A DNA stretch of 64,000 nucleotides from SHVO01 sp041906145 (GTDB lineage: Bacteria; Pseudomonadota; Alphaproteobacteria; Rhodospirillales; Rhodospirillaceae): positions 682,001 to 746,000 of the forward strand of contig JAYRJU010000001.1 of the NCBI GenBank assembly GCA_041906145.1, in the 5' to 3' direction. A program made the translations under genes and the position numbers. The notes below the pieces were generated by a model. The model was not told the DNA's origin. It searched no databases and worked only from the letters and a program-made list of their open reading frames with translations. Below, piece by piece: positions 9,094 to 17,891 of this stretch. The stretch's first letter is position 1. Every line of letters begins with the position of its first letter.

Positions 9094-9747
9094 GTGACCG
9101 CGGACCTGAATCCGAGTTTCGATCCGGCGGTCGTCGAGACCGGCCGCCGGTTGTTCGCGCAGCAGTGTAATTTCATGCTGGGCGTGCTGGAACTGGCGCA
9201 GATGCCGGACGCCGATATACCGGAAATCACCTTTGCCGGCCGATCGAACGTCGGCAAGTCGAGCCTGATCAACGCGCTCACAAATCGCAAAGACCTCGCC
9301 CGCACCTCGGTCACGCCAGGCCGGACGCAGGAGATCAATTTCTTCGACCTGGGGCGGCGGCTGATAATCACCGACCTTCCCGGCTACGGCTATGCCCAGG
9401 CGCCTAAAGACAAGGTCGAGGTCTGGACCGATTTCATCCGAAAATATCTAAAGGGTCGCCCGACCTTGCGCCGGGCCCTAGTGTTGATCGATTCCCGCCA
9501 CGGCCTGAAAGACACCGACCGCGAGATCATGAAGCTCATGGACGACTCGGCGGTGAACTATCAGATCATCATGACGAAAGCCGACAAGGTGAAGCCCGGC
9601 CCCTTGGCCGAAACGAAGGCGGCGATTCAAAAGGAACTAGCGGAGCATGTGGCCGCGCACCCGCAGATTTTGGTGACCAGTTCCTCGGATGGCTTCGGCA
9701 TCGCCGAAGTGCGCGCCGCCCTGACCGAACTGGCTTTACCGGCCTAG
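9094..9747 (+). CDS. engB: Ribosome biogenesis GTPase EngB (YihA/YsxC)
   Basis: EngB is an essential Era-like GTPase in large-subunit assembly. G1 is GRSNVGKSS (about 49-57), G3 is DLPGYGYAQAP and G4 is TKADK. I use the GTG at 9094, one base past the yidC stop, giving 217 residues. A second GTG at 9061 inside yidC would add 11 basic residues. Neither has a clear ribosome site, so translational coupling to yidC termination is likely. Confidence 0.94.
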   Translation: MTADLNPSFDPAVVETGRRLFAQQCNFMLGVLELAQMPDADIPEITFAGRSNVGKSSLINALTNRKDLARTSVTPGRTQEINFFDLGRRLIITDLPGYGYAQAPKDKVEVWTDFIRKYLKGRPTLRRALVLIDSRHGLKDTDREIMKLMDDSAVNYQIIMTKADKVKPGPLAETKAAIQKELAEHVAAHPQILVTSSSDGFGIAEVRAALTELALPA

Positions 9748-9828
9748 TCGCGCGGGGAGTTGCGCTCCGGGCCGGTTGGCCTTATGCGGTAGTTGAGAAA
9801 ACATCAACGCGTAGCCTATCCGAGGGCC

Positions 9829-10743
9829 ATGACCGTAGAACGCAATCCCAACGCCGACCATGAGATCTGGTTGGAAAAAGCCGGTATCCTCGCGGAAGCG
9901 CTGCCGTTCATGCGCGAACATTCCGGTGAGACCGTCGTTGTGAAGTACGGCGGCCACGCCATGGGCGATGAAACCACGGCCGCGCGATTCGCCAGCGACG
10001 TCGTCCTGCTGAAACAAGTCGGCATAAACCCTATCGTCGTGCACGGCGGCGGTCCCCAGATCGGAGCCATGCTGGATCGCTTGCGCATCCAAAGCTCGTT
10101 CATCGACGGCCTGCGCGTCACCGACGCGGCGACCGTCGAGATCGTCGAGATGGTGCTGTGCGGTTCCATCAACAAGGCGATCGTGACCGCGATCAACAAA
10201 GCCGGCGGCTTCGCGGTCGGCATGTCGGGCAAGGACGGGAATCTGATCAAGGCGCGCAAGCTGCGCCGCTCGAAGAAAGATCCGGGCTCGAACATCGAGA
10301 AGATCCTCGACCTCGGCTTCGTGGGCGAACCGTCGGAGATCAATCCGCACATCCTCGATACGTTCGAAGAGTCCGATATCATCCCCGTCATCGCGCCAAT
10401 CGGCGTAGGCCCCAACGGCGAGACTTACAATATCAACGCCGACACGGCGGCGGGCGCCATAGCGGCGGCGGCGGGCGCGACGCGTCTTTTGATGCTCACT
10501 GACATCGCGGGCGTTCTCGACGACACGGGACGGCTGATCAAGGAAATGACCGTGGAGCGGGCGAAAACCCTGATCCAGTCGGGTACTATTTCCGGCGGCA
10601 TGATCCCGAAAGTGGAAACCTGTCTCGATGCGGTAGATCAAGGCGTGGAAGCGGCGGTGATCGTGGACGGCCGTGTGCCGCATGCTGTGCTGCTGGAACT
10701 GTTCACGCCGCATGGCGCCGGGACACTGATCCGGGCGAGATAG
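9829..10743 (+). CDS. argB: Acetylglutamate kinase
   Basis: ArgB phosphorylates N-acetylglutamate, the second step of arginine synthesis and often the feedback point. It has 304 residues from the ATG at 9829, which follows CGAGGG. Family motifs include VVKYGGHAM near residue 38, VHGGGPQIG, and the nucleotide-binding segment NADTAAGAIAAA. The length is typical of the arginine-sensitive form with an extended N-terminal helix. It sits between engB and a HAD nucleotidase. Confidence 0.96.
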   Translation: MTVERNPNADHEIWLEKAGILAEALPFMREHSGETVVVKYGGHAMGDETTAARFASDVVLLKQVGINPIVVHGGGPQIGAMLDRLRIQSSFIDGLRVTDAATVEIVEMVLCGSINKAIVTAINKAGGFAVGMSGKDGNLIKARKLRRSKKDPGSNIEKILDLGFVGEPSEINPHILDTFEESDIIPVIAPIGVGPNGETYNINADTAAGAIAAAAGATRLLMLTDIAGVLDDTGRLIKEMTVERAKTLIQSGTISGGMIPKVETCLDAVDQGVEAAVIVDGRVPHAVLLELFTPHGAGTLIRAR

Positions 10744-10768
10744 ACCGCGCCCTTGAAACGGTAATCGC

Positions 10769-11449
10769 TTGAACACACCAAAGCGCGAGGATTTCACCGG
10801 GATCGACGTCTGGGTGTTCGATCTCGACAATACGCTTTATCCGGCGAGCACCAATCTGTTCGCGCAGATCGACGTTCGGATGAAGACCTACATTGCGCAA
10901 CTGCTGAATATATCGGTGGATGACGCGTTCAAGCTTCAGAAACAGTACTATCATAAATATGGAACGTCGCTGCGCGGTCTGACACTTCATCACGGCATCG
11001 ATCCGGATGCGTTCATTGACCACGTGCACGACATCGACCACAGCGTTCTGAACGCCGACCCACGCCTTGACGCCGTTCTGGCGGCCCTGCCCGGCCGCAA
11101 ACTGATCTACACGAATGGCTCCGCGTATCATGCCGAGAGCACGGTCAAGCGACTCGGCGTGGCACACCACTTCTCGGACATCTTCGATATCCGCGCGGGC
11201 GATTACATCCCGAAGCCGGATCCCGCCGGTTACGCGGCGCTGATCGCCAAACACGCCGTGACGCCCACGACAGCGGCCATGTTCGAGGACAGTCACAAGA
11301 ATCTCGAGCCTGCCGCCGCGCTGGGTATGAAGACCGTCTGGGTTCGCCACGAGGGCATACCGGCGAGCGAAGGCGAGGATCTCAGCCACTGTCATTATGT
11401 AACGGACGATCTCCTCGCCTGGCTGAGCGTGCTCACGGATAAAAAGTGA
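10769..11449 (+). CDS. Pyrimidine 5'-nucleotidase-type HAD hydrolase
   Basis: A 226-residue haloacid-dehalogenase-fold phosphatase with motif I as VFDLDNTLYP (nucleophile Asp18, acid/base Asp20), motif II in YTNGS, and motif III/IV in KPDPAGY and FEDSHKNL. The overall pattern resembles the yeast Sdt1-like pyrimidine 5'-nucleotidases, so it probably removes phosphate from UMP/CMP or related compounds. The only sensible start is TTG at 10769, 25 bases after argB. It overlaps the next gene by 4 bases. Confidence 0.88.
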   Translation: MNTPKREDFTGIDVWVFDLDNTLYPASTNLFAQIDVRMKTYIAQLLNISVDDAFKLQKQYYHKYGTSLRGLTLHHGIDPDAFIDHVHDIDHSVLNADPRLDAVLAALPGRKLIYTNGSAYHAESTVKRLGVAHHFSDIFDIRAGDYIPKPDPAGYAALIAKHAVTPTTAAMFEDSHKNLEPAAALGMKTVWVRHEGIPASEGEDLSHCHYVTDDLLAWLSVLTDKK

Positions 11450-12003
11450 GAGGGAGAATCGCGCTTGCGGGGCTGTTATGGGTGGCGACGCCGGCGAGCG
11501 CCGATGATGGCTTAGGCATAGACCAACTCCTGAATTTCGCCGCGAACGGCTGCGTGCCCTACGCCATGACGGGCGCGCCCGTGGACACCTTCGCGACCAA
11601 GGAGCGCGCGCAGCGCTTAGACGATAAAACGGCACGCCCCTTTCTCGGAACCGAAAGGGGCGCGGTCTACTTAAAATCCGATACGCGACATCCCATCGCG
11701 CTGACGGCAAAAATTGACGGCACATGCACGGTCAATGCGCGATTTCCCGGCGATCTCACGCCCATGATCGAAGCTGCCGACGATTATTTTGTCGGGCCGG
11801 GCGGCCGCTTTTATCCCGGGCGCGTCTTTGAAGAAGCCTCAATGCACGGCGGATGGGTGACACACCGGATTTATTTGGCGCCACGTGGCGACAAACAGAT
11901 CGTCATTCTGTTCTCGGCGGATCCGAAAGCGCCCGCACTCGAACAGATCGCCGTCACCGTGACGGCCGAGAGAAAGCCGCCGGTCACGTCCTCTCCTCGT
12001 TAG
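11446..12003 (+). CDS. Small secreted protein of unknown function
   Basis: A GTG at 11446 overlaps the HAD stop codon (GTGA), so translation is coupled. The 185-residue product starts with a short Sec-type signal (MRGRIALAGLLWVATPASA, cleavage likely after ASA). The mature part has two cysteines (in NGCVPY and GTCTVNA), which could form a disulfide in the periplasm, and a Pro/Ser-rich end. I recognise no family. Confidence 0.75.
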   Translation: MRGRIALAGLLWVATPASADDGLGIDQLLNFAANGCVPYAMTGAPVDTFATKERAQRLDDKTARPFLGTERGAVYLKSDTRHPIALTAKIDGTCTVNARFPGDLTPMIEAADDYFVGPGGRFYPGRVFEEASMHGGWVTHRIYLAPRGDKQIVILFSADPKAPALEQIAVTVTAERKPPVTSSPR

Positions 12004-12028
12004 AGAAAAGGGCGAGCCGTGATGGGGC

Positions 12029-12721
12029 TTAGCGGTTGCGGCGCGAGCCGCCGCCTGGAATACGATTACGTCCACCAAGATTGCGCCCGTAATGGAGTTC
12101 ATCGTCATCGGCGCCGTATTCACCGGTCTTGCCTAAGCGATTGTTGTTGGCGCCCGCTGAACGGCCATACCCTTCATCTTCCGGGATCTCGGCGCTTTGC
12201 TGCCGGCTGTCGTCATCTCCGCCGCTGAATCGCGGCCGCGATTCGGCCTGCTGCGTGACTTGCGGATGCTGTTCTAGCTCTTCACGCTTGTTAGCCGGTG
12301 GCAACTCCGTCATGCGGTCTTGGCTGTCATCGCGACGTTGCTGACGGCCCTTTGCCGAGCGGTCCCGGCGCTTCTCCGCCTGCGGACGCACCGCGCCGGC
12401 GGCGCGTTCTGAACCGATCTGTTTGCGCGCCCGCGCCTTGTTTGGCGCTTTGACGGCCGGACGCTTCTCAGATTTCGGAGCCGGCTTGGCGGGGCGCGCT
12501 TTTGTCTCCGTCGGCTTTTTAGAGGCCACTTTGCGCTGGAGCGTCTGCTTGGCGTTCCGCGCGGCGGGCTGCTGGGTCCGATCGCGCTTCGCCCCGCTCG
12601 CGATTTTGGAACGGCTGTTTGTCTTGCGCTTTCCTTGCACAGCACCCGCCGCAGAACGGCGTGGCGCTTTCTTTGCACTTTTCTTGGCGATCTTCTTCTT
12701 GGCTGCTTTCTTCCTCGTCAC
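12029..12721 (-). CDS. Lys/Arg-rich histone H1-like protein
   Basis: The 230-residue product is almost entirely low complexity. Residues 1-120 are Lys/Arg/Ala repeats (KKAAKKKIAKKSAKKAPRR and similar) like bacterial H1-type nucleoid proteins. A Glu/Gln/Asp-rich middle follows, then a Gly/Asn/Arg end (GGRNRIPGGG). I start at the GTG at 12721, which has GGGAGAAGG upstream; a GTG at 12736 is also open. Non-specific nucleic-acid binding is inferred from composition alone. The Ku gene lies about 0.6 kb to the right on the same strand. Confidence 0.7.
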   Translation of the reverse strand: MTRKKAAKKKIAKKSAKKAPRRSAAGAVQGKRKTNSRSKIASGAKRDRTQQPAARNAKQTLQRKVASKKPTETKARPAKPAPKSEKRPAVKAPNKARARKQIGSERAAGAVRPQAEKRRDRSAKGRQQRRDDSQDRMTELPPANKREELEQHPQVTQQAESRPRFSGGDDDSRQQSAEIPEDEGYGRSAGANNNRLGKTGEYGADDDELHYGRNLGGRNRIPGGGSRRNR

Positions 12722-13081
12722 TGCCTTCTCCCACACGTGGATTGTGAATCGCCGCCGGAATTTTTTTACGCGCGGTCCATTTTACGGGAACGGCGCACGG
12801 CTCGACTTTGTTTTCGCGAATCGCCATTTTTCCCCGGCACAAATCGCCACGAAGCGCTGGGAACACAACGATGTTCATGGCGGCCTGCGCCAGGGAGTGC
12901 GCTAGAAGCGACCGAAACGGCACCACCCGCCCAGAGCATGGCTGCATTTAAAACTACCACCACGTGCGCGATGCGCAAACCTGCAACCAACTTCTTTGTT
13001 TAGAGTCAAAGGCCTTCTTTTCCGCTATGCTGATCGAACTGGGTTAGTGCGGCAAAGGGGCGCCTTCGGCGATGCGTGGTG
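12722..13081. other. 360-base gap without a convincing gene
   Basis: Short open frames exist on both strands but none has a ribosome site together with gene-like composition. The gap presumably carries divergent promoters for the basic protein and the small plus-strand gene. A few T-rich patches (near 12765 and 12830) are visible but I cannot assign promoter hexamers. Confidence 0.4.
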
Positions 13082-13300
13082 ATGCGTAAGGTCTTCGAAC
13101 TCGAGTCTGAGATGGTGCAGGCGTTGAAGCAACTGTCCGACGACAGCGGGCGCACTCCCGACGAACTGGCGGACGAGGCTTTCAGCCTCTTGTTAAAGAA
13201 GCACTGTCGACCGCGGACGCTCAAAGAAGCGTTTCAGATGAGCCTTAGGCGTTTTGCGCGCAATGACAATGACTGCGAGCCCGAACAGCGGGTGCGCTAA
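13082..13300 (+). CDS. Small helix-rich protein, possibly ribbon-helix-helix
   Basis: The frame from ATG 13082 gives 72 residues; GTG codons at 13076 and 13079 are also in frame. After a short strand-like start (MRKVFELESEMVQ) come two amphipathic helices, ALKQLSDDSG and PDELADEAFSLLLKK. This resembles the ribbon-helix-helix folds of antitoxins and small repressors. The C-terminal part is basic. No toxin partner is adjacent. The end overlaps convergent ku by 4 bases. Confidence 0.6.
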   Translation: MRKVFELESEMVQALKQLSDDSGRTPDELADEAFSLLLKKHCRPRTLKEAFQMSLRRFARNDNDCEPEQRVR

Positions 13301-14208
13301 CGCCGCGCGACACGTTTCTTCGAGGCCGCTCTCTTAGCGGGCGCGGATGATGACCGCCCTTCCGCCGCGAGGCTTTTCTTTAGAGCTTGCATGAGGTCCA
13401 CGACGTTGGAGGATTGCGCCGGCGCGGCGATGCGCTTGATCTTGTGTCCTTTGCGCTTTTCCTCGATGAGATCGCGTAGCGCATCCTCGTAGCGGTCGGT
13501 GAATTCCTCGGGATCGAAGGGACCTTCGAGCTGATCGATAATCCGCTCCGCAATATCGATCATCTGTCGATCGACTTTCGCGCTGGTGAGCGAGGTGAGC
13601 GCTTCGGCCGTACTCACCACTTCGTCTTTCATACGTAAAGTCGTTGCTAGGAGGCCGTTCGCGCGCGGCTCAATCGCGAGGAGACGTTCACGCGTATGCA
13701 TTACGACACGCCCAAGCGCAATTCTGTTTGCTTTCATCATTGCTTGCTGAATGACGCTGTAAGCCTCCACCGCCGATTTGTCGCGCGGCATGAGGAGATA
13801 GGGCGTGTCCCAATAAAGCCGATCGATGGTCGCGGCGTCCACAAAGCGCTCGATGTCAAAGGCAGACGTCGTTTCAAGACGTACGCTGCGCAGCTCGTCG
13901 TCGTTGAAGAGCACATATTCACCTTTCTCGACTTCATAACCTTTCACCAGCGACGCACGCTCGACCGGACCCGTCTCCGGATCCGTGGTGACCATCTTGA
14001 TACGGTTGCCGGTATCAGGATTGATAAGATTGAACGAGATGTCGCCACCGGACGTGGTCGCGCGGTAGAGGCCTACGGCGCAGGTGACCAACGACAGGCG
14101 CAATGTACCCTGCCACGCAGGGCGAGAGGACAATCCTTCAAATCGCGGAAGAGCTTCGGGCGCGCGGGAGGTTCGGGACTGACGAGAGCGGCGTTGGGCC
14201 TGGGCCAT
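13297..14208 (-). CDS. ku: Non-homologous end-joining protein Ku
   Basis: Bacterial Ku forms a homodimeric ring that threads onto DNA ends and recruits LigD. The 303-residue protein has the Ku core: RPAWQGTLRLSLVTCAVGLY, then FNLINPDTGNRIKM, VEKGEYVLFNDDEL and MIDIAERIIDQLEGPFDPE. It ends in a Lys/Ser/Ala-rich tail (AKRAASKKRVARR), as many bacterial Ku proteins do. The N-terminus has an extra basic segment of about 25 residues. No ligD is in the window. Confidence 0.95.
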   Translation of the reverse strand: MAQAQRRSRQSRTSRAPEALPRFEGLSSRPAWQGTLRLSLVTCAVGLYRATTSGGDISFNLINPDTGNRIKMVTTDPETGPVERASLVKGYEVEKGEYVLFNDDELRSVRLETTSAFDIERFVDAATIDRLYWDTPYLLMPRDKSAVEAYSVIQQAMMKANRIALGRVVMHTRERLLAIEPRANGLLATTLRMKDEVVSTAEALTSLTSAKVDRQMIDIAERIIDQLEGPFDPEEFTDRYEDALRDLIEEKRKGHKIKRIAAPAQSSNVVDLMQALKKSLAAEGRSSSAPAKRAASKKRVARR

Positions 14209-14356
14209 GGGATCTCCGATGTGCTACCGCAAGTGAACGATGCGGCGTTTCGGGAGTTCCACGGCATTTGGCGAGCATAGCCGTCACATGTACGTGGTGT
14301 ACTAGATGTTGAGATTTGTCGCCCTCCGGCTGTAGCGGTAGGAACTTTCTCGCGCA

Positions 14357-14617
14357 TTAGCGTATCAGGAGCCCATAGGCGTAATCGACGAACGTAAGCG
14401 CCACGGCAATGAGGACGCAAAAGGCCACAGCAATACAAAGGTAGAAGAAGGCTGCGCACAGGAATGCAAGGCCGCGCGCGAGCTGAGCGGTGATGCGCCT
14501 TGTACGGCGCGAGGATTGGTAGTGGCGTAGATAGTAACCATAGGCGCCTTCGCGGACGGCGGTGCTTACCGTGAATCCAACGAAGAGGCCGGCTGCGAGC
14601 ATGGCGAAGTAAAGCAT
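14357..14617 (-). CDS. Small membrane protein of unknown function
   Basis: The 86-residue product has a hydrophobic start (MLYFAMLAAGLFVGFTVS), a basic middle (SSRRTRRITAQLARG) and a long hydrophobic second half (about 50-82). This gives two or three membrane spans with the basic loop inside. It starts 9 bases after the DUF2336 gene on the same strand and is likely the last gene of that operon. No family is recognised. Confidence 0.75.
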   Translation of the reverse strand: MLYFAMLAAGLFVGFTVSTAVREGAYGYYLRHYQSSRRTRRITAQLARGLAFLCAAFFYLCIAVAFCVLIAVALTFVDYAYGLLIR

Positions 14618-14626
14618 CGCGCCGCT

Positions 14627-15970
14627 CTAGGTTTCCGTTGCCTCCTGAAACATCTCAAGCTGCCACTCGAGTTCCGCTTCGGTGGCGTCGAACCCGCCGC
14701 CGGCGCGGGGACGGATGAGAGATTCAGGCGTCACGCGTCCGACCTTCAGCTGAAGCTGCGCGGCTTCCTCGGCCGTGAAGTCGCCGGCCCAAGCCACCGC
14801 AAGCATGCCCTTCCCGCTGGCCGTGCGCACCACTTCCGCGACAGCCCGGAGCGGGAGATCGGCAAGATGGGCGAGCGCGGCCACCACCATGGGCGACGGA
14901 CCATCGGTGGCCAGCTGCATGACCGAACGTGTCGTGAGTTTACCAGCGCGTGCAAGCACCTCGACTTGGCGCTGAGCCATCGTGAGGGCGTCTTCCGTCA
15001 GCGTTTCACCGAGATCGTCGACGGCAAGACCGGCCTTCTCGTCATCCTTGCGCAATTTATCCTTCACCAGCTTATCCAGTGTGGTGATGGTAGTTGGATC
15101 GAGATCAGCGCGGCGTGCGAGTTCTTGCACCAACGACGCAGCGACAAATTCGGCGATGCGGAGCGCGGCTTTGGAATTGAGGTTCGGCCGATGCACCAAG
15201 GGCTCGTGCCACCAAACCTGCCGGGGCGCGGCGTCGATGATGGCGTCAAGGGTCTCCTCGCGGATTTGCGCGCTCTTGTTCTTAAGCAGCGAGGTGATGG
15301 CGTCGACATTGCCGCTGCCAACGATGGCGTTTGAAACTTCCTCACCGACATTGATGCGGCGAGAGATTGCAACCAGCTGCGCCGTCAGAGGGCTGGCTTG
15401 GATGACAGCGTGAAGATCCTCGTCCGTGAGCACGGGCGAGAATTCGAGCACAGGGGTGGCAACGGTGGCCTCGGTGTCGGTGGCGAGGGTGAACACCACG
15501 TCGTGGGGCGCGTTCGGGACCGATTTCAAGGCCTCCGAAAGCGCGCGGCGCACACGCGGCAGCTGGTCGCGCGCGAGCAGGATGAGCACTTGATGGATGG
15601 TGCGCCACGCCTTCTCCTGATCGAAGTTGCTAAGGCCCGGCAGAAGTTTGCCCAAACGGTCGGCGAGGTCGGACCGTACATCGGCGTCGTCGTCGGCCGC
15701 GAGCAGCAGTGACGCTTTTTCCGGCGTTGCGGCATTGGCCGCGATGGAACGGCGGACCACGGTGTCCGAGTCACGCGCGAGAAAAAATAGTATCTCGGGT
15801 TCGAGATCAAGGCGCTCGGCGAGCGCGCGGCGCACCTCGACCTCGGGATGGTCAAGCAGATCACGCGCTTGTTCGTAAGTGACCTTCTGCCCCGGGATCC
15901 CCAAGAGATGGATCAAGCGGTCTTTTGCCGGGGCGCCGGTTTTTGAAGCGCTGGATTTGGAGGAGGGCAT
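14627..15970 (-). CDS. DUF2336 (HEAT-like repeat) protein
   Basis: A 447-residue cytoplasmic protein rich in short paired helices such as LLDHPEVEVRRALAERL and FLARDSDTVVRRSIA, the pattern of the alphaproteobacterial DUF2336 family, related to HEAT/armadillo repeats. Such proteins usually act as scaffolds; the partner here is unknown. Its ATG overlaps the stop of the diguanylate cyclase gene by one base (TAATG), so the two are made together, suggesting a shared function in c-di-GMP signalling (inference). Confidence 0.85.
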   Translation of the reverse strand: MPSSKSSASKTGAPAKDRLIHLLGIPGQKVTYEQARDLLDHPEVEVRRALAERLDLEPEILFFLARDSDTVVRRSIAANAATPEKASLLLAADDDADVRSDLADRLGKLLPGLSNFDQEKAWRTIHQVLILLARDQLPRVRRALSEALKSVPNAPHDVVFTLATDTEATVATPVLEFSPVLTDEDLHAVIQASPLTAQLVAISRRINVGEEVSNAIVGSGNVDAITSLLKNKSAQIREETLDAIIDAAPRQVWWHEPLVHRPNLNSKAALRIAEFVAASLVQELARRADLDPTTITTLDKLVKDKLRKDDEKAGLAVDDLGETLTEDALTMAQRQVEVLARAGKLTTRSVMQLATDGPSPMVVAALAHLADLPLRAVAEVVRTASGKGMLAVAWAGDFTAEEAAQLQLKVGRVTPESLIRPRAGGGFDATEAELEWQLEMFQEATET

Positions 15971-17724
15971 TATGGCATCCCTCCCACCGGAGGCGCGGAA
16001 ACGTCTGGGGCCACGGTGAAACTGCCTTTTCCGCCGCGCTTGGCTTCGTACATGGCCGCGTCGCCGCGCGCGAGCAAGCCGTCGAGCGTTTCCGTGATTT
16101 CACGGTTCCACACCGCGATGCCGACGGACATGCCCAGCGGCCGGTGCGGACCGGCTGAATAGGGGCCGAGTTCTTTCATGCGATCGAGGAACTGGCCCGC
16201 GCGGGTTTTCGCAATGGTGAGATCGGCGCCGTTGAGCCAAAGGGCGAATTCGTCGCCGCCCAACCGCGCGATGAGGTCCGTGGGACGCGTGTGCTGAACG
16301 AGGATATCGCGCACTTTCAGGAGCGCGTCGTCGCCTGCCTGGTGACCCTTGGTGTCGTTGACCGCCTTGAAGTTGTCGAGATCGACATACATCAACACGC
16401 CGTGTCCGCCGTCGCGCGTCAGGCGCACGAGAAAGCGCTGCAATCCGTCAACAAATGCGCCGCGATTCAAGAGGCCCGTGAGCGCATCGGTGCGGGAAAT
16501 CTTGAGCACATGTTCATGGTGCGTGAATTGCTCGATGGTGATACCGACCTGGTTGGCGATGTCCCCGATGAGCAGACGGTCATCGTCGTTCCATGTACCG
16601 CGTTCAACGGAACGCCAGAGAATGACCGCGCCGTTGGACGCGTTCTGGTAGCGCGCGGGCGCGGCGAGCACCTGCATGCCGCCGAGCAGGAGCTCGACCG
16701 CTGCAGCGCCTTCACTGATTGTTTCCAGGACAGGCGCGCCTTCGCTCGCCTCGAGGTCGCCGTAGCGAGCGGCGAGTTGGAAGCCCGGCGACACCGGATT
16801 TGGCGGCGCGTCTTCCGAAAGTGCACGGAAGATGTGGCAATGCTCGGCGCCGAGGCCGCGCGCGAGCGCTTCCGCCGCGACGCTGAGCATGGCTTCCGGA
16901 TTCACTTCGTCGCGGAAAGCGCGCACGATACGCGTCAGAACGCGTTCGCGATTGCGCACACGGGTCAACGTCGATTCCCGGTCGCGGGTTTCGGTGACAT
17001 CACGGCAGACACCGCGCGCGCCGACCCATTTACCGTCGCGGGCGATGAGAGGCATTGCTGAAACGATGACGCAGGCGGCACGCCCGTCGGGACGGCGCAG
17101 CCACAGCTCCTCGTTCTCGATCCGGCGCTTGGTGAGAAAGGGAATTTCGGCGCCAGGCGCATCAGCGACCAGGAGTTGGCGCGGCTCCATGGCCATGAGG
17201 CCATCCGCCGTATAGCCAAGCGCGCCGCGCGGCGGGACAAAGGCAAAACGTTCGTCGCCGCCGGTTTCCCACGCGAAATCGGTGGAGATCTCGATGAAGT
17301 CCTTGTAGCGCCGGCGGCTGTCGACGAGAGCGAGACGTAGCGAATTGTCGAGCGTGAGATCGCGCACAAACAAAAGGGTTCCACCGTTGTCGCGCAGTGG
17401 AACGAGACTCACCTGCAGATTTTGCTGCTTACCCTCGGGGCCGACGTCGACCATGTCGACAAGTGCGCGATTGGCCGTGGTGGATTTGTCGGCCGCAGCT
17501 TTCAGACGGGCCATATCCTCGGGTGCGAGGCGCGCGGCGAACTCCAGGGCCACCGGATTGGCGGGCTCGATAAAACCCGCTGGCAGGATCCGGAACACCG
17601 GTTCTTCGTAGCGCTCAAGCGCGGCGGGGGAAACCTCGAACGATAATACTTCGCTTTGACCCCGAAAGGCCGACGCCGACGATGAAGCGCTGCCTTCGCG
17701 CGCCAGATCTTTACCCACGTACAT
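15970..17724 (-). CDS. PAS-GAF-GGDEF diguanylate cyclase
   Basis: This cytoplasmic protein of 584 residues makes cyclic di-GMP. Two PAS-like regions (about 30-125 and 140-250) are followed by a GAF domain (about 265-400) and a C-terminal GGDEF domain. The active site is intact (RLGGDEFAL, about residue 489). Five residues upstream is RPTD, the RxxD inhibitory site, so product feedback is likely. No EAL domain is present. I start at ATG 17724; a GTG at 17730 is two codons earlier. It is divergent from dapD. Confidence 0.93.
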   Translation of the reverse strand: MYVGKDLAREGSASSSASAFRGQSEVLSFEVSPAALERYEEPVFRILPAGFIEPANPVALEFAARLAPEDMARLKAAADKSTTANRALVDMVDVGPEGKQQNLQVSLVPLRDNGGTLLFVRDLTLDNSLRLALVDSRRRYKDFIEISTDFAWETGGDERFAFVPPRGALGYTADGLMAMEPRQLLVADAPGAEIPFLTKRRIENEELWLRRPDGRAACVIVSAMPLIARDGKWVGARGVCRDVTETRDRESTLTRVRNRERVLTRIVRAFRDEVNPEAMLSVAAEALARGLGAEHCHIFRALSEDAPPNPVSPGFQLAARYGDLEASEGAPVLETISEGAAAVELLLGGMQVLAAPARYQNASNGAVILWRSVERGTWNDDDRLLIGDIANQVGITIEQFTHHEHVLKISRTDALTGLLNRGAFVDGLQRFLVRLTRDGGHGVLMYVDLDNFKAVNDTKGHQAGDDALLKVRDILVQHTRPTDLIARLGGDEFALWLNGADLTIAKTRAGQFLDRMKELGPYSAGPHRPLGMSVGIAVWNREITETLDGLLARGDAAMYEAKRGGKGSFTVAPDVSAPPVGGMP

Positions 17725-17820
17725 CCCCACTTACGTTCGGGCTACTTTCTGTTCAGCCCGTTTATTCGCCTAAAGGTTACCTGACCGAACCGAATTACGC
17801 CAATGCGTTAGCTGGCGAGA

Positions 17821-17848
17821 TTGACTCACTCTTTCCAGTAGTTATGTT
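17821..17848 (+). promoter_or_regulatory. Probable dapD-dapE promoter
   Basis: TTGACT (17821-17826) and TATGTT (17843-17848) are 16 bases apart, about 45 bases before the dapD start, in the AT-rich divergent spacer with the diguanylate cyclase gene. Confidence 0.55.
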
Positions 17849-17891
17849 CGGGCACCTTCTAGCCTGCGGATCCTCGAAAACTTAGGAAATC

